Source of the DNA: Parahaliea mediterranea | GTDB lineage: Bacteria; Pseudomonadota; Gammaproteobacteria; Pseudomonadales; Halieaceae | DNA: 64,000 nt | Reading direction: 5' to 3' | Assembly (NCBI RefSeq): GCF_003402235.1 | Contig: NZ_QEWO01000001.1 | Location: 868,001-932,000, forward strand | Shown here: piece by piece, positions 39,555-48,669 of the stretch | Position numbering within the stretch: position 1 is the first letter of the stretch | How the letters are laid out: each line of letters starts with the position of its first letter | Notes under the pieces: model-generated | Seen by the model: only the letters and a program-made list of their open reading frames with translations | Database searches by the model: none | What the model was told of the DNA's origin: nothing | Position numbers and translations under genes: made by a program

Positions 39555-41522
39555 TCAGAACATCAGCCGCGCGCTCACCCGCACGTCACGCCCCTGGGCG
39601 GGCTGGCCAATGATGCCCTCATAACCGGGAATGTGGGTGAAGTCCTCCACGCTGCCGTGGTCCAGGTACTGTTCGTCGAACAGGTTTTTCACCGTCAGGG
39701 TCAGCTGCAGGGCGTCGAAGGCGCGGGGCTGCCATTGCAGGTACACGTCGTGCACGTTGTAGCCGTCCTTGTCGATGCTGGCATCGGCGGAGGCCACGTA
39801 GATGTCGTTGACGTCATCCACAAACTGCCCCAGCCAGCCCGCCACCAGGGTCTCGGTGATGGCGTAGGACACGTCCAGCGTCACCTGATCGCCGGTGGTG
39901 GTGCCCAGGTAACCGTAGGCGTAGCGGGTCAGTGATTCGCCATCCAGTTCGGCATCGGTGCTGACGAAGTTGAGGTTCACGTTCAGGCGCTCGCCCAGGT
40001 ACTGCAGGCCCAGGGTGTAACCGTCGGAGTCGATATCGCCGATGTTTTCGTAGTGGCGCGACCAGGGCAGCGCGTTGCCGATAGCGTCTTCAATGGTCAT
40101 GTCGTGGGCGCCGGCGGAGAGGATGTAACTGCCCAGTTGCCAGCTGATGCCCAACTCCAGGTTCTTGGCGCGCTCGGCTTCAATGTCCGGGTCGTTGGTG
40201 GTGCCAAACAGCTTGAAGCCGTCGTTGGTTTCCGGCCCGCGCAGGGCCTCTGCGTAGCCGCCGCTGAGGGTCACGCCGCTGGCAATGTCCCAGCTGAAGC
40301 CAGCGTTGGGTGAAAAGCCACTCTCGTCAAAATCGTCGTTGGCCTCGTCGGTCAGCTCGAACTGGTCGAAGCGGGTGCCAAAGCTGAGCAGGAAGCTGTC
40401 GGTGAGGCGGTAGTGGTCCTGCACGTAGTAGCCCAGTACCGAGCTGGTTTCCTTTTCTTCATCGCTGAAGCTGGCATCGCCGGCGGTCACTTCATCGTCG
40501 CGGTAGTCGATGCCGTACACCAGTTTATGGTTACCCAGGCGGCTGGTGTTGCGCAGGTCCAGGCCCCAGGTTTCCACTGCGCTGGTGTAGTTGTCGATGG
40601 GGCGGTAGATGTCGAAGTCCGTCACGTAGGCGGTCAAATCCAGGTCCAGCCAGTTGGAGCCGGCCGGATTCAGCAGGTATTTGCCGGTGGTGGTCTTGCG
40701 GGTGAATTCCAAGTCCCACACCGGGTTGGCGGGGCCAGGCGCCCACTCCGGGCGGCGCAGCTTCTCGCCCTCCTCGTCCAGCTGTTCGTAGCTCAGGCTG
40801 ATTTTCTGGGCATCGCCGATGTTCCCCACAATCTTGCCGTAGCCCAGGGTCTGCTCGGATGCGGTGCCGGCCATCGCGTCGCCGTTGCCGTCCACCATCT
40901 CGTCCTGGTCGGAATACACGTAGCTGGCCATGGCGCTCCAGTCCTGGCCCAGGCGGCCGTAGCCGGACACGCTGGTTTTGTAGCCTTCGGTGTTATCGAA
41001 GTAGCCGCCCTTGACCATGGCGCCAAACTGCTGACCCGGTGCCAACAGGTCTGCCGGGTCCTTGGTGGTGAAGCGAATGGCGCCGCCCATGGCGCCGGGG
41101 CCATTGGTAGCCTCGCCAGCCCCCACCGACACCTCCACCGCCTGCAGCAGTTCCGGCTCCACGGCGATGCGGCCGGTGTGGTGGTAGGTCACGCCGGACT
41201 GGGTGGCGCCGTCGATCATGATGTTCAGGGTGTCTTCGCCGAGGTTGCGCACGTAGATCTTCTGCGCCGCGCCCACCGAGCCGCCCACCATCACCGAGGG
41301 CACGCTGGCAAACAGGTCGTCCAGGTCGTTGGCCTGACGGCGTTCGATATCCAGGGTGGACAGCACCGTGTCGATCTTCTCGCCCATCACCAGCACGTGT
41401 TCCAGTTCCTGGTTGTCGCCCACCTCGGTCACCGCGCTCTGGGCCAGTGCCGCCACCGGCGCCACCGCCAGCCCTGCACTGCACAGGCCGCGCACCATCT
41501 TGCTACGAATAAACCACTGCAT
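39555..41522 (-). CDS. Fur-controlled TonB-dependent outer-membrane receptor
   Basis: This 655-residue receptor has a signal peptide ending LAVAPVAALAQ, a plug with VPSVMVGGSVGAAQKIYVRN and VEVSVGAGEATNGPGAMGGAI, and a barrel ending RDVRVSARLMF with the C-terminal aromatic. The size fits catecholate, heme or other iron-source receptors, and HHTGRIAVEP is seen in the plug. The substrate is not clear. A Fur box lies 31 bases before the start codon. Downstream (leftward) is a hairpin between convergent genes. Confidence 0.92.
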   Translation of the reverse strand: MQWFIRSKMVRGLCSAGLAVAPVAALAQSAVTEVGDNQELEHVLVMGEKIDTVLSTLDIERRQANDLDDLFASVPSVMVGGSVGAAQKIYVRNLGEDTLNIMIDGATQSGVTYHHTGRIAVEPELLQAVEVSVGAGEATNGPGAMGGAIRFTTKDPADLLAPGQQFGAMVKGGYFDNTEGYKTSVSGYGRLGQDWSAMASYVYSDQDEMVDGNGDAMAGTASEQTLGYGKIVGNIGDAQKISLSYEQLDEEGEKLRRPEWAPGPANPVWDLEFTRKTTTGKYLLNPAGSNWLDLDLTAYVTDFDIYRPIDNYTSAVETWGLDLRNTSRLGNHKLVYGIDYRDDEVTAGDASFSDEEKETSSVLGYYVQDHYRLTDSFLLSFGTRFDQFELTDEANDDFDESGFSPNAGFSWDIASGVTLSGGYAEALRGPETNDGFKLFGTTNDPDIEAERAKNLELGISWQLGSYILSAGAHDMTIEDAIGNALPWSRHYENIGDIDSDGYTLGLQYLGERLNVNLNFVSTDAELDGESLTRYAYGYLGTTTGDQVTLDVSYAITETLVAGWLGQFVDDVNDIYVASADASIDKDGYNVHDVYLQWQPRAFDALQLTLTVKNLFDEQYLDHGSVEDFTHIPGYEGIIGQPAQGRDVRVSARLMF

Positions 41523-41552
41523 GAAAACCCTCCCCCTTTGTTGGATGCATTA

Positions 41553-41571
41553 AATAATAATGATTATTGTT
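41553..41571 (-). promoter_or_regulatory. Fur box upstream of the TonB receptor
   Basis: The site is centred on a perfect 13-base palindrome AATAATGATTATT at 41556-41568, with AT-rich arms. It matches the GATAATGATAATCATTATC Fur consensus in its core. It lies 31-49 bases upstream of the receptor start on the minus strand, so iron repression is likely. Confidence 0.75.
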
Positions 41572-41608
41572 TACATGGGAGGGGATTGAAACGGGATTTA
41601 CATTTGTT

Positions 41609-41629
41609 ACACCGCCGCTCAGGCGGTGT
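41609..41629 (-). terminator. Hairpin overlapping the histidine kinase stop codon
   Basis: ACACCGCC (41609-41616) pairs with GGCGGTGT (41622-41629) around the loop GCTCA, which contains the kinase stop codon. A run of A/T follows on the minus strand, but no clean T-run. It would end the receptor-regulator-kinase transcript. Confidence 0.5.
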
Positions 41630-42965
41630 GCGGCAGAGACACCCGCACCCGCAGGCCGCCACCCGGCAGGTTTTCGGCCCGCACCTGGCCACCAGTGGCC
41701 TCGATCTGGCGCCGCGCCAGTGCCAGCCCAATGCCAAAGCCCTCGCTGTCCGGGTCATTGGCCGCCGCCGGCAGGCGGAAGAAGGGCTGGAAGATGGCCT
41801 CCAGGTGTTCATCGGGCACGCCGGGGCCCTGGTCATCAATCGCCAGCGCGTAGCCACCGCCCTGCGCCACGAGGGTCACGCGGACGCAGCCGTCGACGGG
41901 GCTGTGGCGCAGGGCGTTGCGCAGCAGGTTTTCGATGGCCTGGGCCAGGGCCCGGTGGTCGCTGCCGGCCAGCGGCGCCTCTTCCGGCAGCTGCGGCACA
42001 ATGCGCCGGTCGGGGAATTCAAAGGCGGCATCGTCGATGACAGTGTCCAGCAGGTCCACCAGATCCAGGGTTTCGCCGCGCAGCTGGGCGTGCTCGTTCT
42101 CCAGCCAGGCCAGGGCCAGGCTGTCCTCCACCAGGTTGCGCATCAGGTCGGCCTCGCGGCGAATCCGCTGCAGGGAGGCCTCGGGTTGCAGGCCCTGCTG
42201 CAGGCTGTGCACAGCCATGTCGATGCGCGCCAGCGGGGTGCGCAGCTCGTGGGACAGGTCGGCCATCAACTGGCGCAGGGTGGTAATCACATGGCCGGTG
42301 CGCGCCGCCATGCGGTCGAAGTGATCCGCCAGGGCGGAAATTTCATCATTGCGCCCGCCCAGGCTGGCCCGCACCTGCACGTCAAAATCCCCGGAGCTGA
42401 TCTGCTCGGTGGCGCGCTGCAGGGCGCGCAGGGGGTCCACCACGTGGCGGTAAAGAAACCAGCACAGCAGCAACAGCAGGGCCAGGGGCAGCCCGATCTG
42501 CAGCAGCAGGCGGGTGTAGTGCCAGTAGGCGCCGGGGCGCATGCGCTCCGGCAAAATCATCAGAAAATGGGTGTCGCCACCGGCGAAGGGCACTTCCATG
42601 ATGGGGTTGGCTTTAAAGTACAGGTGGATTTTCCAGCCCACGTCCCGGCCCAGGCGAAAGCCCTCGGTGAAGCGTTCGGTGAGCACACTGCCAGCCAGCG
42701 GGGTGATCTGCGAGCGCACCACCGCCGCCCAGGTGTGCTCGCGCTGCTGCAGCTCGCGCAGCCAGCGCTCAAGGGCCTGTTCATCGCCCGCCAGGTAGAG
42801 CCGCTCCGCCTGGGCGCCATAGTCCAGAATTTGCTGCTGGTGCTCTTGCGCCAGCATGCTCATGCCCTCTTCGGTGTTGGTCACCAGCCAGCTGATCACG
42901 GCGAACAGGGACACCGTGCCAAGGCCCACGGCAATGCAGAGCTTCCACAGCAGACGCCGCTTCAC
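41619..42965 (-). CDS. Two-component sensor histidine kinase (PfeS/PirS-like)
   Basis: This 448-residue membrane sensor has two helices (about 8-28 and 156-174) around a periplasmic domain of about 125 residues, then a HAMP linker (about 176-225). The phosphoacceptor His is H239 in MADLSHELRTPLARIDM. The ATPase boxes are visible as ENLLRNALRHSP (N), DDQGPGVPDE (G1) and GFGIGLALARRQIEATGG (G2). The stop of its response regulator overlaps its start by 4 bases. It resembles PfeS/PirS-type sensors linked to siderophore receptors, and it lies downstream of one. The signal is unknown. Confidence 0.92.
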   Translation of the reverse strand: MKRRLLWKLCIAVGLGTVSLFAVISWLVTNTEEGMSMLAQEHQQQILDYGAQAERLYLAGDEQALERWLRELQQREHTWAAVVRSQITPLAGSVLTERFTEGFRLGRDVGWKIHLYFKANPIMEVPFAGGDTHFLMILPERMRPGAYWHYTRLLLQIGLPLALLLLLCWFLYRHVVDPLRALQRATEQISSGDFDVQVRASLGGRNDEISALADHFDRMAARTGHVITTLRQLMADLSHELRTPLARIDMAVHSLQQGLQPEASLQRIRREADLMRNLVEDSLALAWLENEHAQLRGETLDLVDLLDTVIDDAAFEFPDRRIVPQLPEEAPLAGSDHRALAQAIENLLRNALRHSPVDGCVRVTLVAQGGGYALAIDDQGPGVPDEHLEAIFQPFFRLPAAANDPDSEGFGIGLALARRQIEATGGQVRAENLPGGGLRVRVSLPHTA

Positions 42966-43672
42966 GTGAAGCGATAACCCCGCCCGTGCAGGGTTTGCAG
43001 CCGCGACACATCAAAGCCCGCGGCCCCAAGGCGCCGGCGCACCCGGCTCAGGTGCATGTCGATGCTGCGGTCGTAGCGGCTGAATTCGCGCTGCAGCACC
43101 AGCTGATACAGGTAGGCCTTGGACATCACCTCGCCGCGAAAGGCCACCAGCGTCCACAACAGCTTGAACTGGATGGGGGTGAGCTTGAGATCGGCGCCAG
43201 ACACGCAGGCCCGCTGCTGCACCCGGTGCAGGGTCAAAGGCGGCGCATGCAGCGCCTGGGTGGCCGGCTGCACCGGCTCGCCGCCGGCGCGGCGCAGCAA
43301 TGCCTCAATGCGCAGCAGCAGTTCGGTGAAGCTGAAGGGCTTGGCCACGTAGTCATCGGCGCCGCTGGTAAAACCGCGGATGCGCTCCTCCTCGGCATTG
43401 CAGGCGGTGAGCATTACCACCGGCGTCTGGCGGGTCTGGCGCAGCTGCCGTAGCACGGTGTAGCCATCCATGCCGGGCAGCAGCACATCCAGCAGAATCA
43501 GGTCGAAGGGCTCCTCCAGCGCGGCCCGCAGCCCGGCGGCCCCGTCGCTGGCATGGCGAGTCACAAAGCGGTTGGCCGCCAGCAGCTCGCCGAGCTGCTG
43601 ACCCAGGGCCGCGTCGTCCTCCACCACCAGCACCCGGGGGCCGGGCGCTGGGCGAATCAACTGAGCCTGCAT
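42962..43672 (-). CDS. OmpR-type response regulator (PfeR/PirR-like)
   Basis: This 236-residue protein has a receiver domain with acidic pocket VVEDD, the phosphoacceptor D62 (DLILLDVLLPGMDG), VMLTACNAEEERIRGF and YVAKPFSFTELL with the conserved lysine. A winged-helix DNA-binding domain follows with DLKLTPIQFKLLWTLVAF, RSIDMHLSRVRRRLG and LHGRGYRF. It overlaps the kinase gene by 4 bases and lies 33 bases after the siderophore receptor, so receptor, regulator and kinase form one operon. It probably activates a receptor gene in response to an iron-chelate signal. Confidence 0.94.
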   Translation of the reverse strand: MQAQLIRPAPGPRVLVVEDDAALGQQLGELLAANRFVTRHASDGAAGLRAALEEPFDLILLDVLLPGMDGYTVLRQLRQTRQTPVVMLTACNAEEERIRGFTSGADDYVAKPFSFTELLLRIEALLRRAGGEPVQPATQALHAPPLTLHRVQQRACVSGADLKLTPIQFKLLWTLVAFRGEVMSKAYLYQLVLQREFSRYDRSIDMHLSRVRRRLGAAGFDVSRLQTLHGRGYRFT

Positions 43673-43705
43673 GGCGTTACCCCCACCTGGCGCCCTCGCC
43701 GCCGC

Positions 43706-45862
43706 TCAAAAGCGGTAGTTGAAGGACAGGCGGTAATCCCGCGGTGTGCCGTACTCCAGTTGCCGGTAGAAACCGATCTGGCTGTAGTAAGTTTCATCAA
43801 GGGCGTTCTGCACGTTGAGCTGGCCCGACAGACGGTCAGTAAAGTCATAGCGCAGCATCAGGCTGACCAGGGCAAAGTCGTCCTGTTCCAGCCGCTCCGG
43901 CGCATTGGTTACCACGTTGAAGGTGTCGGTGTAGTTGCTGTCTTGCCAGTTCACGCCGCCGGACACGGTGAGGCGGCTCCAATCACCGGGGAGGCGGTAG
44001 GTGGTGAACACCTTGAACAGCCTGTGCGGCATATCGGTGTTCACCTCGTTGCCGTCGGCATCCTCCGCGTCGAAATCGGTGTAGCTGGCACTGATATCCC
44101 AGCCCTCCGCCAGCAGGCCCGTGACTTCCAGTTCGTAGCCGGTGCTGGTGGCCCCTTCGGCGCCATAGTAGGCCTGCTCGTTGTCGGTGCCCGGCACAAT
44201 GTTGACACCATCGGCCTGGGCCAGGTTATCCTGCTCCACGTCGAATACGGCCAGGGTGGTTTGCAGGGCGCCGTCCAGGAACTGGCTCTTGAGCCCGATC
44301 TCATAGCTCTTGCCGGTGATCGGGTCGAGGAAGTCGCCGCGGCGGTCCCGCCGGGCCTGGGGCTGGAATATCTCGGTGTAGCTGGCGTACAGGCGGTGGT
44401 CTTCCGTCAGGTCGTAGAGCACCCCGGCGTAGGGCACCACCACGCCAGTATCGCCGTAATCCACCGCAACGCCGTAGGTGCTGCCGCTCTGCTCCCAGTC
44501 GGCCACCCGGGCGCCGAGGATTACTTTGAGCGGGTCTGCCAGGGACAGGCGGGTGGCTGCATAAACACCGCTCTGTTCTGTGGTCATGTCTACATCCTGG
44601 CCCTTAGCGCCCCAGTCCGGCTGCGGGTAGTTACCGTCCCACTCAAAGAAATTGCCGGGTTCGGCAATATTGCTGCGGGCGTGGGAGAAGGCGGTTTCGT
44701 CCTGCTCGCTGTCGATGGCGCCAAAGGTCAGCTCGTGCTCGCGACCAAACAGGGCGTAGCTGCCGTTCAGCTGGGCGCTGATATTGAGCTGTTCGCGCTC
44801 GGTATCGGCCTTGCGCGGCGAGGCGCGCATGCCAAGGCCAGTGACCGGGTCCGGCGCGCCAGACAGGTACAGCAGCAACTGGTCGGAGGCATTGGTGTTG
44901 TGGTTCACGCTGAGCTTGGCGCGCCAGCTGCTGCCAAAATCATGTACCAGGTCCAGGTAGTAGTTCTCCACCGTAGAGGACCAGCTCGTCCAGCGGGCGG
45001 CCACGGTTTTGGAGCGGCTCCAGTCCGCCTGGCTACCATCGGCCAGCCACACCGGCAAACCGCCCCAGGTGGAGGCGGTGGGCGCGTTGTCCTGGTAGCT
45101 GCCGCCAACACGCAGCAGGGTGGCCTGGCCGAGATCGGCCTCTACCACGCCGTAAAATACGGACTTTTCCTCGCCGGCGTAATCGCGGAAGGAATCGCTC
45201 TCTTCATAGTTGGCCACCACCCGCCCGCGCAGGCTGCCGCTTTCGTTCAGGGGGCTGCTGACATCGGCCAGGGCCCGGTAGCTGTTCCAGCGGCCGGCGC
45301 TCACGGTGGTGTAGCCGGTCAGTTCGCGGCTGTCGGCGTGTTTGCGCACCAGGTTGATGGAGGCAGACGGGTTGCCGGCGCCGGTGAGCAGGCCGGTGGC
45401 CCCGCGCACCACTTCCACCCGCTCGAACAAGGTGGTGTCGGTCTGGGTTTCGCCGGCATTGCCGCCCGGCTCCCAGCTGATGGGAATACCGTCAATCTGG
45501 TAGTTGTCGATAGCAAAGCCACGGGCGGAGAAGGTGTAGCGGCTGCTGTCCTGGGCCCGGGCGGAAATGCCGGCGGCGTTGTTCACCACGTCGGTGAGGG
45601 AGCGCAGGTCCTGGTCGATGATGCGCTGGGCGGTGACCACGCTCACCGACTGGGGGGTTTCCGCCAGGGTCAGGCCGAGGCCAGTGGCGGTGTCGATACG
45701 TTCGGAGATGGTGTATTGGCCGGTGACCACCACCTCTTCCAGGCGCTCTGGCCGGGCGGCATTACCCGACTGCGTTGTTTGCTGGGCGAGTGCCGCCTGG
45801 CTACCGAGCAAAACGAGAGCGACGGCCAGTGGGTGGCGACGCAGTGGCGGGCGGTGTTGCAT
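43706..45862 (-). CDS. TonB-dependent siderophore receptor (FhuE/FpvA-like)
   Basis: This 718-residue receptor has a signal peptide ending AALAQ and a TonB-box-like segment EEVVVTGQYT. The siderophore-receptor plug carries LTLAETPQSVSVVTAQRIID and FSARGFAIDNYQIDGIP, then VEVVRGATGLLTGAGNPSAS. The barrel closes with DYRLSFNYRF. This layout is typical of ferric-hydroxamate or pyoverdine-type receptors (TIGR01783). No long N-terminal signalling extension is seen, so it is not a FecA/FpvA-type transducer. A Fur box lies upstream and the response regulator and kinase follow in the same transcript. Confidence 0.95.
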   Translation of the reverse strand: MQHRPPLRRHPLAVALVLLGSQAALAQQTTQSGNAARPERLEEVVVTGQYTISERIDTATGLGLTLAETPQSVSVVTAQRIIDQDLRSLTDVVNNAAGISARAQDSSRYTFSARGFAIDNYQIDGIPISWEPGGNAGETQTDTTLFERVEVVRGATGLLTGAGNPSASINLVRKHADSRELTGYTTVSAGRWNSYRALADVSSPLNESGSLRGRVVANYEESDSFRDYAGEEKSVFYGVVEADLGQATLLRVGGSYQDNAPTASTWGGLPVWLADGSQADWSRSKTVAARWTSWSSTVENYYLDLVHDFGSSWRAKLSVNHNTNASDQLLLYLSGAPDPVTGLGMRASPRKADTEREQLNISAQLNGSYALFGREHELTFGAIDSEQDETAFSHARSNIAEPGNFFEWDGNYPQPDWGAKGQDVDMTTEQSGVYAATRLSLADPLKVILGARVADWEQSGSTYGVAVDYGDTGVVVPYAGVLYDLTEDHRLYASYTEIFQPQARRDRRGDFLDPITGKSYEIGLKSQFLDGALQTTLAVFDVEQDNLAQADGVNIVPGTDNEQAYYGAEGATSTGYELEVTGLLAEGWDISASYTDFDAEDADGNEVNTDMPHRLFKVFTTYRLPGDWSRLTVSGGVNWQDSNYTDTFNVVTNAPERLEQDDFALVSLMLRYDFTDRLSGQLNVQNALDETYYSQIGFYRQLEYGTPRDYRLSFNYRF

Positions 45863-45903
45863 GGACTTGGCTCCTGACCGAAAGTTTGCAAAGGGTCAGG
45901 AAC

Positions 45904-45922
45904 GATAATGACAAACATTATC
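45904..45922 (-). promoter_or_regulatory. Fur box upstream of the siderophore receptor operon
   Basis: GATAATGACAAACATTATC at 45904-45922 matches the 19-bp Fur consensus at 17 positions. It lies 42-60 bases before the receptor start and faces the receptor-regulator-kinase operon. This is a strong indication of iron-Fur repression. Confidence 0.88.
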
Positions 45923-45956
45923 ATTTGCAAGCAGGCAACACCCCCGCCCGGCTTTG

Positions 45957-46010
45957 GCAAAGGCTCAGCTTTTGCAGAGACTCAGCTTTGCCAGAAGCTC
46001 AGCTCTGCCA
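45957..46010. repeat. 16-17 bp tandem repeat overlapping the M2 peptidase 3' end
   Basis: Three imperfect units with the shared core CTCAGCT lie at 45957-45973, 45974-45989 and 45990-46006, plus a partial fourth. The last copy contains the stop and final codons of the M2 peptidase (45999), so the array straddles the gene end. The function is unknown. Confidence 0.75.
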
Positions 46011-47813
46011 GCCGCACTGGCGGTCGCGGTTCTGCTCGTCCAGCCAGTCCTTGAGGGGCGCGAAGTATTCCAGCATGGCGGACACATCCACATCGTCGCT
46101 ACCGGTGAAATTCTCCAGCGTCTGCTGCCAGGGCAGGCGCTTGCCGGCGCTGAGCATGGCGTTCAGCGCCTGGCCAGCCTGTTCGCTGCCGTAGGCAGAG
46201 CAGGCATACAGCGGCCCCTTAAAGCCGGCCTGCTCGCACATTTCGCGGTGGAACTGGAACTGCAGCAAGTGGGCGAGGAAATAGCGGCTGTAGGAAACGT
46301 TGGCCGGAATGTGGTACTTGGCGCCCGGGTCGAAGGCCTCGCTATCGCGTGCCACCGGGCTGGAAACCCCCTGGTATTCCCTGCGCAATTGCCACCAGGC
46401 GTCGTTGTACTGCGCTTCGCTCAGCTCGCCGGAAAACACCTGCCAGCGCCACTTGTCCATGATGTAGCCAAAGGGCAGGAAGGCCACCTTGTCCAGGGCC
46501 ATCTGCATCAGCTGGGCGATAGTGTTCTCTTCGGTGGTGGCGGGCTCCTTGTCCAGCAGGCCGATCTTCACCAGATAGGAGGGCGTAACCGACAGGGCGA
46601 TGGCATCCCCCACCGCTTCGTGGAAGCCGGCATTGGCGGAACCGCGATAATAATAGGGTTGCTGGTTGTAGGCGCGCTGGTAATAGTTATGGCCCAGCTC
46701 GTGATGCACCACCCTCACCTCTTCGCCGGTGCGCTGGATGCACATCTTGATGCGCAGATCGTCCACCGCATCCACGTTCCAGGCACTGGCATGGCACACC
46801 ACGTCACGGTCTTCGGGGCGGGTGAACAGGGAGCGCTCCCAGAAGGTTTGCGGCAGTGGCTCCAGCCCCAGGGAGGTAAAGTAGCCCTCGGCCATTTTCA
46901 CGATGTCCAGGGCGTCCATATCGCGCTGCTCAAGGATGGCGGTCAGATCATAGGGCGCCTTCCAGGCGCCGCCCATCACCACATCCTCAATATTGCCCCA
47001 GCCCTGGGCCCACATATTACCCAGCAGGTGGGCGGGAATGGTGCCGTCATCAGGCATCACCTCCTCCCCGTAAACGTCTTGCAGGCGGTCGCGCACGTGG
47101 CACTGCAGGGATTCATACAGCGGCTTCACCTCCTGCCAGTAGCGCTCCATGTCGCCGGCAAAGGCGTCACCGCTCATGTCGTAGCGGCTGCGCCAGTAAT
47201 CACCGAGATCCTTGTAACCCAGGTCCCGGGCGCCCTGGTTGGCCAGTTCCACCTGTCGCGCATAGAGTTTGCGCATGGGCGGCGACACCTCGCGCCAACC
47301 CTGCCACAGTGCCAGCAGCTCGCTGGCGTCGCGGCTGTTGGCCATGCGCAGCTCCATGTCACGCAGCACACTGCATTCGCCGGCCTCGTTACAGTATTTG
47401 CCGGTGGAATAGAGGCTCTTCAGCTGCGCGCCAATCTCCACCAGCTCCGCCGTGCTGGCGGCGTCTGCCGGCGATGGCACCGACACATCGTGGCGTATCA
47501 GCTCCAGATCGCGGCGGGTTTGCGCCGACAGCCCCGGCACCTGCAGGTAATCCCGCGCCTGGCGGGCCTGTTCGCCGCCAAGAATGGTCAGGGCCTTCTG
47601 GGTATCCACGGCCATGGCCTGGGTGTCGTGGGTGATGAAGTTCTGGAATACCCATTCCGCGCGGCTGTTTTTTACCGACAACTCGGCGCTGCGCTGGCCA
47701 GCCTGGTCGATAAACGCGCGCACTGCCTGCTCGGTGGCCGGCGCGGCCGATACGGTAGCAGCCGCCCCAAGCATCACGGGCGCCAGAGCGCTGCGGACGT
47801 TACGTTTCAACAT
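45999..47813 (-). CDS. M2 family peptidyl-dipeptidase (ACE-like)
   Basis: This 604-residue zinc peptidase resembles angiotensin-converting enzyme homologues, which remove dipeptides from peptide C-termini. A signal peptide ends near residue 23 (TVSAA), so it is exported. The zinc motif is H371-E372-L-G-H375 (VVHHELGHNYYQRAY), and the third ligand lies in GFHEAVGDAIALS. ANVSYSRYFLAHLLQFQFHR and the SPVARDSEAFDPGAKYHIPA segment are typical M2 parts. The ATG follows AGGAG. It lies beside the siderophore operon but need not belong to it, since its orientation and likely role fit peptide use. Confidence 0.93.
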   Translation of the reverse strand: MLKRNVRSALAPVMLGAAATVSAAPATEQAVRAFIDQAGQRSAELSVKNSRAEWVFQNFITHDTQAMAVDTQKALTILGGEQARQARDYLQVPGLSAQTRRDLELIRHDVSVPSPADAASTAELVEIGAQLKSLYSTGKYCNEAGECSVLRDMELRMANSRDASELLALWQGWREVSPPMRKLYARQVELANQGARDLGYKDLGDYWRSRYDMSGDAFAGDMERYWQEVKPLYESLQCHVRDRLQDVYGEEVMPDDGTIPAHLLGNMWAQGWGNIEDVVMGGAWKAPYDLTAILEQRDMDALDIVKMAEGYFTSLGLEPLPQTFWERSLFTRPEDRDVVCHASAWNVDAVDDLRIKMCIQRTGEEVRVVHHELGHNYYQRAYNQQPYYYRGSANAGFHEAVGDAIALSVTPSYLVKIGLLDKEPATTEENTIAQLMQMALDKVAFLPFGYIMDKWRWQVFSGELSEAQYNDAWWQLRREYQGVSSPVARDSEAFDPGAKYHIPANVSYSRYFLAHLLQFQFHREMCEQAGFKGPLYACSAYGSEQAGQALNAMLSAGKRLPWQQTLENFTGSDDVDVSAMLEYFAPLKDWLDEQNRDRQCGWQS

Positions 47814-47931
47814 ATTTATTCTCCTGCGATGATTCCGGTGGCGGGCGCGCGCTGCGCATCGCCTGACCTGTGTATAACGAACAGTAGACCGAAATCATCA
47901 ATGGTGCCGCCGGCGCCGGGGCAGGCGATGT

Positions 47932-47995
47932 AAAAGCAGGAGGAAGAGCAGGAGAAAAAGGAGAGGGACGAAAGAGAGGAAAGAACAGAGCAGAA
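47932..47995. other. Purine-rich tract upstream of the M2 peptidase gene
   Basis: Of 64 bases, 59 are purines on the plus strand, in AG/AGG/AAA runs. It lies in the 236-base gap between the M2 gene start and the end of the SYLF gene. The remainder of the gap shows no clear feature beyond the M2 ribosome site. Mirror-like purine tracts can form triplex structures, but no function is known. Confidence 0.6.
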
Positions 47996-48049
47996 CCGGC
48001 AGCGTGGCCCACCCAGCGGCCACGTGCCGGCACAATTACTGGCAGGAGA

Positions 48050-48622
48050 TTACAGGGGCTTGTAGGTGAACTTCTGGCCGCCCAGTGCCGCTTCGTACAT
48101 CAACCCACCCTTGGCGATGGTGAAGATGGCCATGCCCTTGCGGTAGCCGCCGTGGGAGGTTTTGGCATTGTTGCTGCCGCCGCTGGCGCCAGCCGCAGCG
48201 CCGCCACCGGTGTTGGCCTCGGCGGACACGCCGGCGGTGATGGCAACGGCGGTGGCCTGGGCGCTGAACTCGAAGTTGCCGGAGGTGAATTCCTCGAAGG
48301 CGCGCTGGTCTTCAAAGAAAATAATCTGGCTGTAGGCCTGGCCACCCAGCTGGAAACCAACGGTCACCTGGGTCATGGTGGATTCACCCACCGGGTTGCC
48401 GTGCACATAGACCTTGCCCTTGCCGTGGGCGCCGCCGATACCGATACCGCCTTTGCCAATGGTGGGGAACAGGGCGTAGCCGTAGGCGGATTTGAAGAAC
48501 TCTCCGCTTTCACCGGCGCGCTTGAAAGATTCCATTGCCTCGCTGTAGCTGTCGGCCTGTGCGCCGGCGGCGCCAAAGGTGACTGCCAGCAGAACGGCAA
48601 GGGATTTAAACAGGTTCTTCAT
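48050..48622 (-). CDS. SYLF/YSC84 domain protein, exported
   Basis: This 190-residue protein has a signal peptide (about 1-23, ending GAAGAQA) and a single SYLF (YSC84-like) domain. Typical segments are FFKSAYGYALFPTIGKGGIG, GGAHGKGKVYVHG and GFQLGGQAYSQIIFFED. SYLF domains bind phosphoinositides in eukaryotes; in bacteria the role of exported members is not established, though lipid binding is plausible. A Gly/Ala-rich stretch (about 135-155) interrupts the domain. It is a single-gene unit between the ppc terminator hairpin and the M2 peptidase. Confidence 0.88.
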   Translation of the reverse strand: MKNLFKSLAVLLAVTFGAAGAQADSYSEAMESFKRAGESGEFFKSAYGYALFPTIGKGGIGIGGAHGKGKVYVHGNPVGESTMTQVTVGFQLGGQAYSQIIFFEDQRAFEEFTSGNFEFSAQATAVAITAGVSAEANTGGGAAAGASGGSNNAKTSHGGYRKGMAIFTIAKGGLMYEAALGGQKFTYKPL

Positions 48623-48669
48623 GGTTGCGGGCCTCTTGAGGTCACAGGGGGAAAGTGCGTTTGCCGAAA

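Noticed and set aside
40413-42977. Long plus-strand frame across the TonB receptor and histidine kinase genes
   Set aside because: It crosses two well-supported genes and a Fur-box region, with no recognisable domain.
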